A stretch of 64,000 nt of DNA from Oscillospiraceae bacterium (GTDB lineage: Bacteria; Bacillota; Clostridia; Oscillospirales; Oscillospiraceae): the NCBI GenBank assembly GCA_015068165.1, contig SVKZ01000002.1, positions 1-64,000 on the forward strand. The letters run 5' to 3'. Positions 24,514 through 32,232 of the stretch are shown here, piece by piece. The translations under genes were made by a program, and so were the position numbers. The notes beneath the pieces were generated by a model. It ran no database searches and was not told where the DNA came from. It was given only the letters and a program-made list of their open reading frames with translations. Each line of letters begins with the position of its first letter. Position 1 is the first letter of the stretch.

Positions 24514-25825
24514 AGTCTGCTTCCTTTTGGGCCTTTGTTTCAAGCTGTTTGGCTTTTCTTTGTTCCATCAGAATCTTAAATATTTCCTCGGTGGCAAGCT
24601 TTGCCTTCACAACCACCTCTTTTTGCTCTGTGGGGAAGACAAAATAGAGGGCGCGGTTGGTACTGATACCAATCACATCGTCTATTTGATAGAAATAAGG
24701 AATTGCCTCGCAGGTGTAGGCTGTGTCCGGGCTTTGGCGAAGGTCGATTTTGCCGTCGCAGCCTGTCAGGTGGAAGCCTTCTGTCGCATTGTGGGAAATT
24801 CTGCCCGAACCTACTTTATAAAGGGCCTTGGTGTCAACAATCATCGTAATATCACAGGGAACATTAAAGCCATAATTGCCGTCCAGGATTTCCTTGCGCA
24901 CACACTGGCGTTCCCACTTGTACCAATCGGGAACGTGGTCAAATTCCGTTTCTCCATCCAAAGCTTTGAGGTAGCCCAGCTCCGTAAGCTCCCACTTTTT
25001 GCCGCAGGCAGTGCAGGAGAGGGTAGTGCCGCTGCTTTCCATATTGCCCTCTTTTTGGCAGTGGGGACATTTGTAGAGAATGGTGTGCAGACCGTCTGCA
25101 CGGAAGGATTCGTCAATAACAATATTGTTTTCCTGTTGCCAGCGGAAATTATCAAAGGAAAATTCCCGGTCAATGACCGCCTGAATTTCCGAAACGCTCA
25201 TTTTCTTGATTTCTTCGGGAGAGAGGACATAGCGAAGCTCCGCGTGCATAGGAACTTTGCGGTTTTGCACATAGCCGTAAGCCGGAACGTGCAGATAAAC
25301 GCCGTTTGTCTTTAGCGTACAAAGGGGAACGCCCAGCAGCTTAATCAGCTTCGGAAGAGATGCAGGCAGGGTTACGCAAGTTCCGTCCAGGGTGTAAACC
25401 GCCTCGGGGAACATAAGTACAGAGCTTTTATTCTTTACAAGACAATGCTTTATGTCCCGGATCAGCTGAGGGTCGGATATATATTTTCTTGTGGGGAAGA
25501 TGCCGATGGGCTTCATAATCCAGTCAAGTCCCATAAAGGTTTCAAATGCGGCAACGGTATTAAATTTCCTGGGGTAGAGCATAGAGTAAGCAATCTCAAA
25601 ATCGGTAAAGGCTGCGTGATTCATAAGAATGAGAGCAGGCTCATCCTTGCCAAGCTTTTCCATACCCACTTCCGTGTGAGTAAAACGAGAAGGAAGCAGG
25701 GCAATCTTGCAGATGATTTTGAGGAGGGTTTGCCAAAACAGATTGGTTTTCTTTGGCTTAAAATATTTTGGTGTTTTGAGCGCCATTACCTCGTCATAGC
25801 TTTTTTCAAGCATCTTAATCTTCAT
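24512..25825 (-). CDS. PlsC-like acyltransferase with zinc ribbon
   Basis: A 437-residue protein. The first 230 residues are a lysophospholipid acyltransferase domain with the HX4D motif NHAAFTD (His70, Asp75), a second motif around GIFPTRKYIS, and FPEA at 139-142. It should acylate lysophosphatidate or a similar acceptor at the membrane. Unlike ordinary PlsC (about 240 residues), it continues with a zinc ribbon (CPHC...CTAC, about residues 255-275) and about 150 further residues of unknown function ending in a charged helix (KILMEQRKAKQLE). The role of the extension is unknown. Single gene, between two terminators or repeats. Confidence 0.82.
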   Translation of the reverse strand: MKIKMLEKSYDEVMALKTPKYFKPKKTNLFWQTLLKIICKIALLPSRFTHTEVGMEKLGKDEPALILMNHAAFTDFEIAYSMLYPRKFNTVAAFETFMGLDWIMKPIGIFPTRKYISDPQLIRDIKHCLVKNKSSVLMFPEAVYTLDGTCVTLPASLPKLIKLLGVPLCTLKTNGVYLHVPAYGYVQNRKVPMHAELRYVLSPEEIKKMSVSEIQAVIDREFSFDNFRWQQENNIVIDESFRADGLHTILYKCPHCQKEGNMESSGTTLSCTACGKKWELTELGYLKALDGETEFDHVPDWYKWERQCVRKEILDGNYGFNVPCDITMIVDTKALYKVGSGRISHNATEGFHLTGCDGKIDLRQSPDTAYTCEAIPYFYQIDDVIGISTNRALYFVFPTEQKEVVVKAKLATEEIFKILMEQRKAKQLETKAQKEAD

Positions 25826-25963
25826 AGTGTCTACCTCTTTTTATAAAATGGGGTACTGTCAAACTCAGTATATCATTTTTTTTCACTTTTGCAAGGATTT
25901 TTGAACAGATTATGAATAAAACCAGAAAATGGCAAAAGCCACCCGCCCGGGTGGCTTTTTTAG

Positions 25964-26068
25964 TTGACAGTTGAAAGTGGGCAGTTGACAGTTAAGGTGT
26001 CGGCTATGCCGACTATTTGAATTGTCCGCAATGCGGACACAATAATTGGCAACTGTCAATTGTCCATT
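25964..26068. repeat. Dispersed repeat R2, full copy
   Basis: AGTTGACAGTT...AGTTGACAGTTAAGG at the left pairs with GGCAACTGTCAATTGTCCATTTT at the right. Inside are GTCGGC-TAT-GCCGAC and GTCCGC-AAT-GCGGAC hairpins. The same outer parts occur at 26585 and 23456. It abuts the stop of the ferritin-like gene. Confidence 0.8.
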
Positions 26069-26515
26069 TTACTTCAAATCCATTTTGCCGATGAGGTGCA
26101 GAATATTCTTGCAATGCTCCCGTTCTTCAGCCGCAAGCTGGGCAAAGACCGGACCGTATTCTTTGTCGCCGGACAGGGCTTCATAGGCGGCAAGACACCG
26201 CATTTCCCGCCCGTAGCATTTCCGCAGGGCAATGGACGGTTCATCTACCTCTGCCGGGGCGGTATGTAGGCTGCAGCGCTCTCCGCTGACCATCCGGTAA
26301 ATTCCCCGCAGGCAGGTAACGTGGGTCTGTTCCTCTTCAAACATCCGCCGCAGCATCGCGCCCTCCTTACCGCCGAAACGGTGGGAAAGATACAGGTAGG
26401 TGGCGGCATCCTGCTTTTCCTCTGCAATCATCTGGGGCAGCTGCTGCAGGGAATAGGGGACAGCCTCTCCCTGAACCCGCTGCCAAACCTCCCTGGCCTT
26501 TTGACTAACTTCCAT
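26069..26515 (-). CDS. Ferritin-like (rubrerythrin-type) protein
   Basis: A four-helix-bundle candidate of 148 residues. Di-iron ligands are suggested by MIAEEKQDAATYL, FEEEQTHVTCL and LAAEEREHCKNIL, i.e. spaced Glu and ExxH motifs. There is no C-terminal rubredoxin domain. Such proteins handle oxygen or peroxide stress in anaerobes, but the activity here is not certain. The start is set at ATG 26515, where AAGGAG lies 7 bases upstream. The ORF track's longer version runs into the R2 repeat. Confidence 0.75.
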   Translation of the reverse strand: MEVSQKAREVWQRVQGEAVPYSLQQLPQMIAEEKQDAATYLYLSHRFGGKEGAMLRRMFEEEQTHVTCLRGIYRMVSGERCSLHTAPAEVDEPSIALRKCYGREMRCLAAYEALSGDKEYGPVFAQLAAEEREHCKNILHLIGKMDLK

Positions 26516-26584
26516 AAAACCACTCCTTTTCATAGCCATACAGTAATAGTATATGCCACCGTCGTTGGGAAATTCGGAGAAAAT

Positions 26585-26810
26585 TGGCAGTTGACAATGG
26601 ACAATTGACAATTAAGGTGTCGGCAGAGCCGACGGATTGGAATGTAGGGGCGGCAATCTGCCGCCCGCGGGACGATGTGGGCATCGTCCCCTACGGTATA
26701 ATCGAAGGTGCGTACCAGGAGATTGCCACAGGCGGCAAAGCCGCCTTCGCAATGACAGCAAAGATGGGGAATTGTCCACTGTCAACTGTCCATTGTCAAT
26801 TTATAAAATT
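26585..26810. repeat. Composite nested repeat: R2 enclosing R3 and a half R5
   Basis: The outer R2 ends are GTTGACAATGGACAATTGAC and CAACTGTCCATTGTCAATT. Between them lie GTCGGC-AGA-GCCGAC, an R3 copy (26644-26697: GTAGGGGCGGCA...CCCTAC with two new stems), and a half R5 (26728-26761: AGATTGCCACA, GGCGGC-AAA-GCCGCC, TTCGCAATGACA). This fills the whole 360-base gap before lexA, apart from the lexA promoter. Confidence 0.8.
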
Positions 26811-26838
26811 CCCTCTTTTCTTTTTCGTTCATTTGTGC

Positions 26839-26844
26839 TATAAT
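26839..26844 (+). promoter_or_regulatory. -10 box of lexA
   Basis: TATAAT lies 32 bases before the ATG, with a weak -35 region. I looked for a Firmicutes SOS box (GAAC-N4-GTTC type) near it and did not find a good match, so autoregulation cannot be shown from this sequence. Confidence 0.5.
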
Positions 26845-26875
26845 AAACGAAATTATTGGAAAGGGAGGCTGTCCT

Positions 26876-27454
26876 ATGCCCAGAAAGAGTAATAAAGCCC
26901 AGGAGATACTGGAATTTGTCAATACCTTTGTTCAGGAAAACGGCTATGCCCCCTCTGTCCGGGAAATCGGCGCAGCGGTGGGACTCAATTCCACTGCGTC
27001 CGTCAGCTACCATCTGCAGCAGCTGCAGGAGAGGGGACTACTTATGCCCTCCGGCGGCAAAGGCAGAAAACGGGCAATCGCCACAACCCAAAAACCGGGT
27101 CAGATTCCCATTGTGGGTATGGTTACCGCAGGTGAGCCGATTCTTGCCTGGGAAAACCGGGAGGGGACGATGGCCTGGGACGGTGATCCTAATTGCTTTG
27201 CGCTGCGTGTCCGGGGCGACAGCATGATAAATGCCGGCATTCTTTCCGGGGATAAGGTCGTGGTTCGCCCCCAGCAAACCGCCTACGACGGGCAGATCGT
27301 CGTAGCCCGCATTGGCGACGAAGCTACTGTAAAACGCCTCTCCCGCCGGAACGGTCAGATCTGGCTTCTGCCGGAAAATGAAAATTATGCCCCCATTGAC
27401 GGCTCGGAAGCGGAAATAATCGGCATCGTAAAGGCCGTTCACCGGGAATATTAA
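26876..27454 (+). CDS. lexA: LexA repressor
   Basis: SOS-response repressor and self-cleaving serine protease. The 192-residue protein has a winged helix at residues 1-65 (GYAPSVREIGAAVGLNSTAS). The cleavage site Ala85-Gly86 lies in MVTAGEP. The catalytic Ser116 is in RGDSMINAGI and Lys153 in ATVKRLS. All key residues are intact. GGGAGG precedes the ATG. It stands alone between a composite repeat and ppdK. Confidence 0.97.
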   Translation: MPRKSNKAQEILEFVNTFVQENGYAPSVREIGAAVGLNSTASVSYHLQQLQERGLLMPSGGKGRKRAIATTQKPGQIPIVGMVTAGEPILAWENREGTMAWDGDPNCFALRVRGDSMINAGILSGDKVVVRPQQTAYDGQIVVARIGDEATVKRLSRRNGQIWLLPENENYAPIDGSEAEIIGIVKAVHREY

Positions 27455-27494
27455 GAAAAAAGAAAACTTTTTGTGGAAAAAGCCCCCAAAAGGG

Positions 27495-27523
27495 TTTACA
27501 TTTCTTTCCGATTGTGCTATACT
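27495..27523 (+). promoter_or_regulatory. Promoter of ppdK
   Basis: TTTACA, 17 bases, TATACT. About 77 bases of leader follow, including a small CCGGC...GCCGG hairpin at 27563-27579 just before the ribosome-binding site AAAGGGG. Confidence 0.7.
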
Positions 27524-27600
27524 TTATGCGCTCATTTAGAAAAGTCTAAAAAAACAAAAAAACCGGCAAGAGAAGCCGGAAATACTGAAAGGGGTATCAT

Positions 27601-30225
27601 ATGTCTCACAAATACGTTTACTTGTTTACCGAAGGCAACGGTTCTATGCGCGAGCTGCTGGGCGGCAAGGGCGCGAACCTGGCTGAAATGACCAACATCG
27701 GCCTGCCTGTTCCCCAGGGCTTCACCATTTCCACCGAAGCCTGCACCAAGTACTACGAAGATGGCCGTCGCATCAATGACGACATTCAGGCTGAAATTAT
27801 GCAGTACGTTTCCAAGCTGGAAGAAATTACCGGCAAGAAGTTCGGCGACAAGGAGAATCCTCTGCTGGTCTCCGTTCGTTCCGGCGCCCGTGCATCTATG
27901 CCCGGTATGATGGATACCATTCTGAACCTGGGTCTTAACGAAGATGTGGTTGAGGTTCTGGCAACCAAGTCCGGCAACCCCCGCTGGGCTTACGACTGCT
28001 ACCGCCGCTTTATCCAGATGTACTCCGACGTTGTTATGGAAGTCGGTAAGAAGTACTTCGAGGTCCTCATCGACGAGATGAAGGAAAAGAAGGGTGTTAC
28101 CCAGGACGTTGACCTGACCGCTGAAGACCTGAAGGAGCTGGCTGGCCAGTTCAAGGCTGAGTACAAGGCAAAGCTGGGCACCGACTTCCCCTCCGATCCC
28201 GTGGAGCAGCTGATGGGCGCTGTTAAGGCTGTTTTCCGTTCCTGGGACAACCCCCGTGCGAACATCTACCGCCGTGAAAACGATATCCCCTACTCCTGGG
28301 GTACTGCCGTTAACGTACAGTCTATGGCTTTCGGCAATATGGGCGACAACTGCGGCACCGGCGTTGCTTTCACCCGCGATCCTGCTACCGGTAAGCGCGG
28401 CCTGATGGGCGAGTTCCTGACCAATGCCCAGGGCGAAGACGTTGTTGCCGGTGTTCGTACACCTATGCCCATCTCCGAGATGGCAGACAAGTTCCCCGAG
28501 GCATTTGCACAGTTCGAGAAGGTCTGCGCAATCCTGGAGGACCACTACCGCGATATGCAGGATATGGAGTTCACCGTTGAAAACGGCAAGCTCTATATGC
28601 TCCAGACCCGTAACGGCAAGCGTACCGCTCCCGCTGCTCTGAAGATCGCCTGCGACCTGGTAGACGAGGGTATGATCGACGAGAAGAAGGCCGTGGCTAT
28701 GATCGAGCCCCGTAACTTAGACACGCTGCTGCATCCCCAGTTTGATACCGCTGCTTTGAAGGCAGCTTCCCCCATTGGCAAGGCTCTGCCCGCATCTCCC
28801 GGTGCTGCTGCCGGTAAGATCGTCTTCACCGCTGAGGACGCTAAGGCTTGGGCTGCCCGTGGCGAGAAGGTCGTTCTGGTTCGTCTGGAAACCTCCCCCG
28901 AGGACATCGAGGGTATGATGGCCGCACAGGGCATCCTGACCGTCCGTGGCGGTATGACCTCCCACGCAGCCGTTGTTGCCCGTGGTATGGGTACCTGCTG
29001 CGTTTCCGGCTGCACCGAGATCAATATGGACGAGGAGAACAAGCAGTTCACTCTGTCCGGTGTAACTTATCACGAAGGCGACTGCATCTCCCTGGATGGC
29101 TCTACCGGTAACATCTATGCCGGCCTGATCCCCACCAAGGATGCTGAGATTGCCGGTGAGTTCGGCCGTATTATGGCCTGGGCTGACCAGTACCGCACAT
29201 TGAAGGTTCGCACCAATGCCGACTCCCCCCGTGATGCCATCAAGGCTCGTGAGCTGGGCGCAGAGGGCATCGGCCTGTGCCGTACCGAGCATATGTTCTT
29301 CGAGGAAGGCCGTATCGGCTCCTTCCGTGAGATGATCTGCTCCGACACTGTGGAAGAGCGTGAGGCTGCTCTGGAGAAGATCCTGCCTATGCAGCAGGCT
29401 GATTTCGAGGGTCTTTATGAGGCTATGGAAGGTATGCCCGTTTGCATCCGCTTCCTGGATCCCCCGCTCCACGAGTTCGTTCCCACCACTGAGGAAGACA
29501 TCGCCGCTCTGGCTGCTACCCAGGGCAAGACTGTCCAGCAGATTAAGGACATCATCGCTTCTCTCCACGAGTTTAACCCGATGATGGGCCACCGTGGCTG
29601 CCGTCTGAGCGTTACCTACCCCGAAATCGCCGCTATGCAGACCAAGGCTGTCATCCGTGCAGCTATCGCTGTTGCAAAGCGTCATCCCGATTGGAACAAC
29701 GTTCCCGAGATTATGATTCCCCTGGTAGGCGACGTAAAGGAGCTGAAGTACGTTAAGGATGTAGTTGTCAAGACCGCTGACACTGAGATCGCTGCCGCCG
29801 GCATTGATCTCAAGTACGAGGTCGGTACTATGATCGAGATCCCCAGAGCTTGCCTGACCGCTGACCAGATCGCTCAGGAAGCTGAGTTCTTCTGCTTCGG
29901 TACCAACGACCTGACCCAGATGACCTTCGGTTTCTCCCGCGACGACGCAGGCAAGTTCCTGAATGCTTACTACGAGTCCAAGATCTACGAGAACGATCCC
30001 TTTGCTAAGCTGGATCAGACCGGTGTTGGTATGCTGTTGGAGATGGCTGTTGCCAAGGGCAAGGCCTCCGGCAAAAATCTGCACTACGGTATCTGCGGCG
30101 AGCACGGCGGCGACCCCGTCTCCGTGGAATTCTGCCACAAGATCGGCCTGGACTATGTGTCCTGCAGCCCCTTCCGTGTGCCCATCGCCCGTCTGGCTGC
30201 CGCCCAGGCCGCGATCAAGGGCTAA
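27601..30225 (+). CDS. ppdK: Pyruvate, phosphate dikinase
   Basis: Interconverts phosphoenolpyruvate, AMP and PPi with pyruvate, ATP and Pi; in anaerobes it often serves glycolysis. The 874-residue length is typical. Domains in order: ATP-grasp (LLGGKGANLAEMTNIGLPVP; PRWAYDCYRRFIQMY), the swivelling phosphohistidine domain with His455 in GGMTSHAAVVARG, and the PEP barrel (ADSPRDAIKARELGAEGIGL; GICGEHGGDPVS with the catalytic Cys). Codon use is strongly biased (CTG, GTT, AAG, CGT), more than in its neighbours, which points to high expression. It has its own promoter and terminator. Confidence 0.98.
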   Translation: MSHKYVYLFTEGNGSMRELLGGKGANLAEMTNIGLPVPQGFTISTEACTKYYEDGRRINDDIQAEIMQYVSKLEEITGKKFGDKENPLLVSVRSGARASMPGMMDTILNLGLNEDVVEVLATKSGNPRWAYDCYRRFIQMYSDVVMEVGKKYFEVLIDEMKEKKGVTQDVDLTAEDLKELAGQFKAEYKAKLGTDFPSDPVEQLMGAVKAVFRSWDNPRANIYRRENDIPYSWGTAVNVQSMAFGNMGDNCGTGVAFTRDPATGKRGLMGEFLTNAQGEDVVAGVRTPMPISEMADKFPEAFAQFEKVCAILEDHYRDMQDMEFTVENGKLYMLQTRNGKRTAPAALKIACDLVDEGMIDEKKAVAMIEPRNLDTLLHPQFDTAALKAASPIGKALPASPGAAAGKIVFTAEDAKAWAARGEKVVLVRLETSPEDIEGMMAAQGILTVRGGMTSHAAVVARGMGTCCVSGCTEINMDEENKQFTLSGVTYHEGDCISLDGSTGNIYAGLIPTKDAEIAGEFGRIMAWADQYRTLKVRTNADSPRDAIKARELGAEGIGLCRTEHMFFEEGRIGSFREMICSDTVEEREAALEKILPMQQADFEGLYEAMEGMPVCIRFLDPPLHEFVPTTEEDIAALAATQGKTVQQIKDIIASLHEFNPMMGHRGCRLSVTYPEIAAMQTKAVIRAAIAVAKRHPDWNNVPEIMIPLVGDVKELKYVKDVVVKTADTEIAAAGIDLKYEVGTMIEIPRACLTADQIAQEAEFFCFGTNDLTQMTFGFSRDDAGKFLNAYYESKIYENDPFAKLDQTGVGMLLEMAVAKGKASGKNLHYGICGEHGGDPVSVEFCHKIGLDYVSCSPFRVPIARLAAAQAAIKG

Positions 30226-30285
30226 TTATCTACAATAAAATGTGAAATCGGCTAAAACCGAATATCGTCCATAGGACAAAATTTC

Positions 30286-30320
30286 GCAGTCCCCATCGTT
30301 TTGGTGGGGGCTGCTTTTTT
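30286..30320 (+). terminator. Terminator of ppdK
   Basis: GCAGTCCCCATC and GGTGGGGGCTGC pair around a TTTT loop and are followed by TTTTTT. Confidence 0.8.
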
Positions 30321-30547
30321 ATACCCCTATATTAAAAAATTTTTATTTTCTGCCTTTGCGGTAGTCATCATTAAGCATTTGCGATGGTTCGGTGTATCAA
30401 CAGCGTTGTTTCCGGTTCGTTGTGATGCATAGATATTGTCATCCAAATTACCTTAGCTGGGATTTGGATATGCTATCAGAGCTTGGATTTGGTAATATTT
30501 TTCATTGGTTCCATCAAAATTCATGCTAAAATTCTGCGATGGTTTTG

Positions 30548-30667
30548 CGATTTATCTTAGATATACCGACATTTTCACGATTTTTCTTCGATATACTGAC
30601 AATTTTGCGTTGTATCAGAGGTGTCTCAACATATTTGCGTTGTATCCGAGGTGTCCCGACATAAATC
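30548..30667. repeat. Four degenerate 30-bp tandem repeats
   Basis: Units start at 30548, 30578, 30608 and 30638. Units 3 and 4 begin CGTTGTATC and share GAGGTGTC-C-ACATA. Units 1 and 2 begin CGATTT and share TC-T-GATATAC-GACA. On the minus strand they encode imperfect 10-residue repeats such as GTPRIQRKYV, ETPLIQRKIV and GISKINRKTI. The unit length is a multiple of three and the frame is open. Confidence 0.75.
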
Positions 30668-30894
30668 GACAGAGGTGATGCAGAAATTGATGAAGAGCAA
30701 AGATGAAATTTCAGGGATACCCCAGCTAACAACAGCGTACCAAATGCAAAAGCGAAGATTTGGATAACAGAATTTTTTGCGGAAAAATCTATGAGAATAT
30801 GCGCAAAGGCAGATATTAAACTAACACACCCGATTGAAGTTGAGAGAATATCCGAGTTTGTACTGAAGCAGGCTCTGATAACGTGTCCTGACAC

Positions 30895-30924
30895 AAAATG
30901 CACTCGCTTCGGCGAGTGCATTTT
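30895..30924. terminator. Strong palindrome, terminator-like
   Basis: AAAATGCACTCGC and GCGAGTGCATTTT form a 13-bp stem with a TTCG tetraloop. It is symmetrical and could stop transcripts from either side, but no gene lies directly before it. It may mark the end of a lost gene or of a small RNA. Confidence 0.6.
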
Positions 30925-31144
30925 ATTGTAGGTACGGATAGTATCCGCCTGCGGGTGGCAGATTGCCGATCCTTTCGCAACGGCAATGGGGGATTATGCA
31001 CCAGAATAGGGCGATAGTAAGAAAAGTGTTGCTTTTTCAGAAGAAAGCATTATAATGAATATATAACTTAGATATCGCTTGGGATTCATTCGGCAAAGGT
31101 ACACTATTCTAAGAACTGCCTAACCTGTTTGCGGCAGAAAGCCG

Positions 31145-31173
31145 TTGACAGGACGGAATTGTTTTGTTAATAT
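31145..31173 (+). promoter_or_regulatory. Promoter of the sugar operon
   Basis: Consensus TTGACA, 17 bases, TAATAT, about 50 bases before the first start codon. Confidence 0.75.
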
Positions 31174-31187
31174 CTTATCGATAACAA
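31164..31187. promoter_or_regulatory. Candidate operator of the sugar operon
   Basis: TTGTTA-N12-TAACAA is an inverted repeat that overlaps the -10 box and encloses a perfect TTATCGATAA palindrome. Its position would let a repressor block the promoter. The regulator is not in the window. Confidence 0.5.
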
Positions 31188-31223
31188 ATTTTGTTTTATC
31201 AATATTGGGAAGAGGGGACATTA

Positions 31224-32225
31224 ATGAGCAAAGGAATTTGCTGTGCAGGCAATATGATTGTCGATATTACCTATCCGATTGCCACATGGCCGCGGCAGGG
31301 AGAACTGACACACATTACGGAGGGTATTCAAAATTCTACCGGCGGAAGCGTCTGTAATACCATTTCTGATTTGGCAAGATTAGACCCAAATTTGCGACTT
31401 GTAGCCTCCGGTTATGCGGGTTACGATGCAGAGGGAGATTTCATTTTGCAGGAGATGGGGAAGTATCCCAATATCGATCTTTCCCAGGTTCGCAGAGATG
31501 GCAGAACCTCTTTCACGGCGGTTATGAGCAATAACCAGACCAAGGAACGGACTTTCTTCCAGCACGCCGGTGCCAATGCTTACTATGGCGAAAAGGATAT
31601 TGACTTGGCGGCGCTGAATGTGGATATTTTTCACATTGGCTATATTTTGCTTTTGCCTGCATTGGATGAAGAGGATGATACATACGGTACGAAAATGGCC
31701 TGTCTTTTGCATCAGGTGCAGAAACTGGGCATAAAAACCTCCATTGATGTGGTATCGGAGACCGGCGACCGGTTTGTCCGACTGGTAACACCGGCACTGA
31801 AATATTCCAATTACTGCATTATTAACGAGATTGAGGCGCAACAGATTACAGGAATCGTTCTTCGGAACGAAAATGGCCTTATCAAGGAAAATCTGCCTGT
31901 CGCACTGCAAAAGCTGAGGCAGTACGGCGTTTCCACTTGGGCAGTGATCCATTGCCCGGAGCTTGGTTGCGGTATTGACGAAAACGGTCAATATTGGGAA
32001 GTTCCCAGCCTAACCCTGCCGGCCGGATATATTAAGGGCACGGTCGGTGCGGGAGATGCTTTCTGCGCAGGTATTTTGTATGCTGCAGAGACCGGTATGG
32101 ATATGGGAAGCGCATTAAAGCTGGGCGCTTGCACCGCGGCGGCCTCTCTTAGCGAAGTTAACGCCTCCGACGGTGTGAGAACTGTCCAAGAGGTGCTGAA
32201 ATTATATGAACTTTACGGAGCGTGA
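31224..32225 (+). CDS. PfkB-family carbohydrate kinase
   Basis: A ribokinase-fold sugar kinase of 333 residues. It has the N-terminal glycine-rich sugar-binding region (QNSTGGSVCNTISDLARL) and the C-terminal ATP/anion-hole motif GTVGAGDAFCAGIL, where Asp278 is the catalytic base. ATG 31224 is chosen because AGAGGGG lies just upstream. It is the first gene of three that follow one promoter with a palindromic operator. With a polyol-phosphate-type dehydrogenase and an epimerase-like protein next to it, the likely substrate is a ketose, sugar acid or polyol. The exact sugar is unknown. Confidence 0.88.
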   Translation: MSKGICCAGNMIVDITYPIATWPRQGELTHITEGIQNSTGGSVCNTISDLARLDPNLRLVASGYAGYDAEGDFILQEMGKYPNIDLSQVRRDGRTSFTAVMSNNQTKERTFFQHAGANAYYGEKDIDLAALNVDIFHIGYILLLPALDEEDDTYGTKMACLLHQVQKLGIKTSIDVVSETGDRFVRLVTPALKYSNYCIINEIEAQQITGIVLRNENGLIKENLPVALQKLRQYGVSTWAVIHCPELGCGIDENGQYWEVPSLTLPAGYIKGTVGAGDAFCAGILYAAETGMDMGSALKLGACTAAASLSEVNASDGVRTVQEVLKLYELYGA

Positions 32226-32232
32226 TTGCAAT

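Larger units (their letters stand above)
30321..31140. other. Gene-poor region of about 800 bases
   Basis: No gene is supported on either strand. It holds a 30-bp tandem repeat block (30548-30667), a strong hairpin (30895-30924) and a decayed R3-like stretch around 30929-30990 (TTGTAGG..., TGCGGGTGGCAGATTGCCG). The minus-strand 131-codon ORF at 30526-30921 starts inside the hairpin without a ribosome-binding site, so I do not call it a gene. It would read the tandem repeats as a decapeptide array. Confidence 0.6.

Noticed and set aside
24494-25315. 273-codon plus-strand ORF opposite the PlsC-like gene
   Set aside because: It begins within the terminator hairpin and mirrors a gene with clear acyltransferase motifs.
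26811-26875. LexA (SOS) box upstream of lexA
   Set aside because: No GAAC-N4-GTTC-type palindrome is found close to the -10 box.
28717-30138. Long minus-strand ORF of 473 codons inside ppdK (also 27532-28545)
   Set aside because: Antisense shadow produced by the strong codon bias of ppdK. No ribosome-binding site or recognisable protein features, and ppdK itself is unambiguous.
30548-30667. Possible CRISPR array
   Set aside because: Units are contiguous 30-mers without spacers and are degenerate. No cas genes are present.
30526-30921. 131-codon minus-strand ORF in the gene-poor region
   Set aside because: Its ATG lies inside a terminator-like hairpin and has no ribosome-binding site. Only the tandem-repeat part is noteworthy, and that is reported as a repeat.
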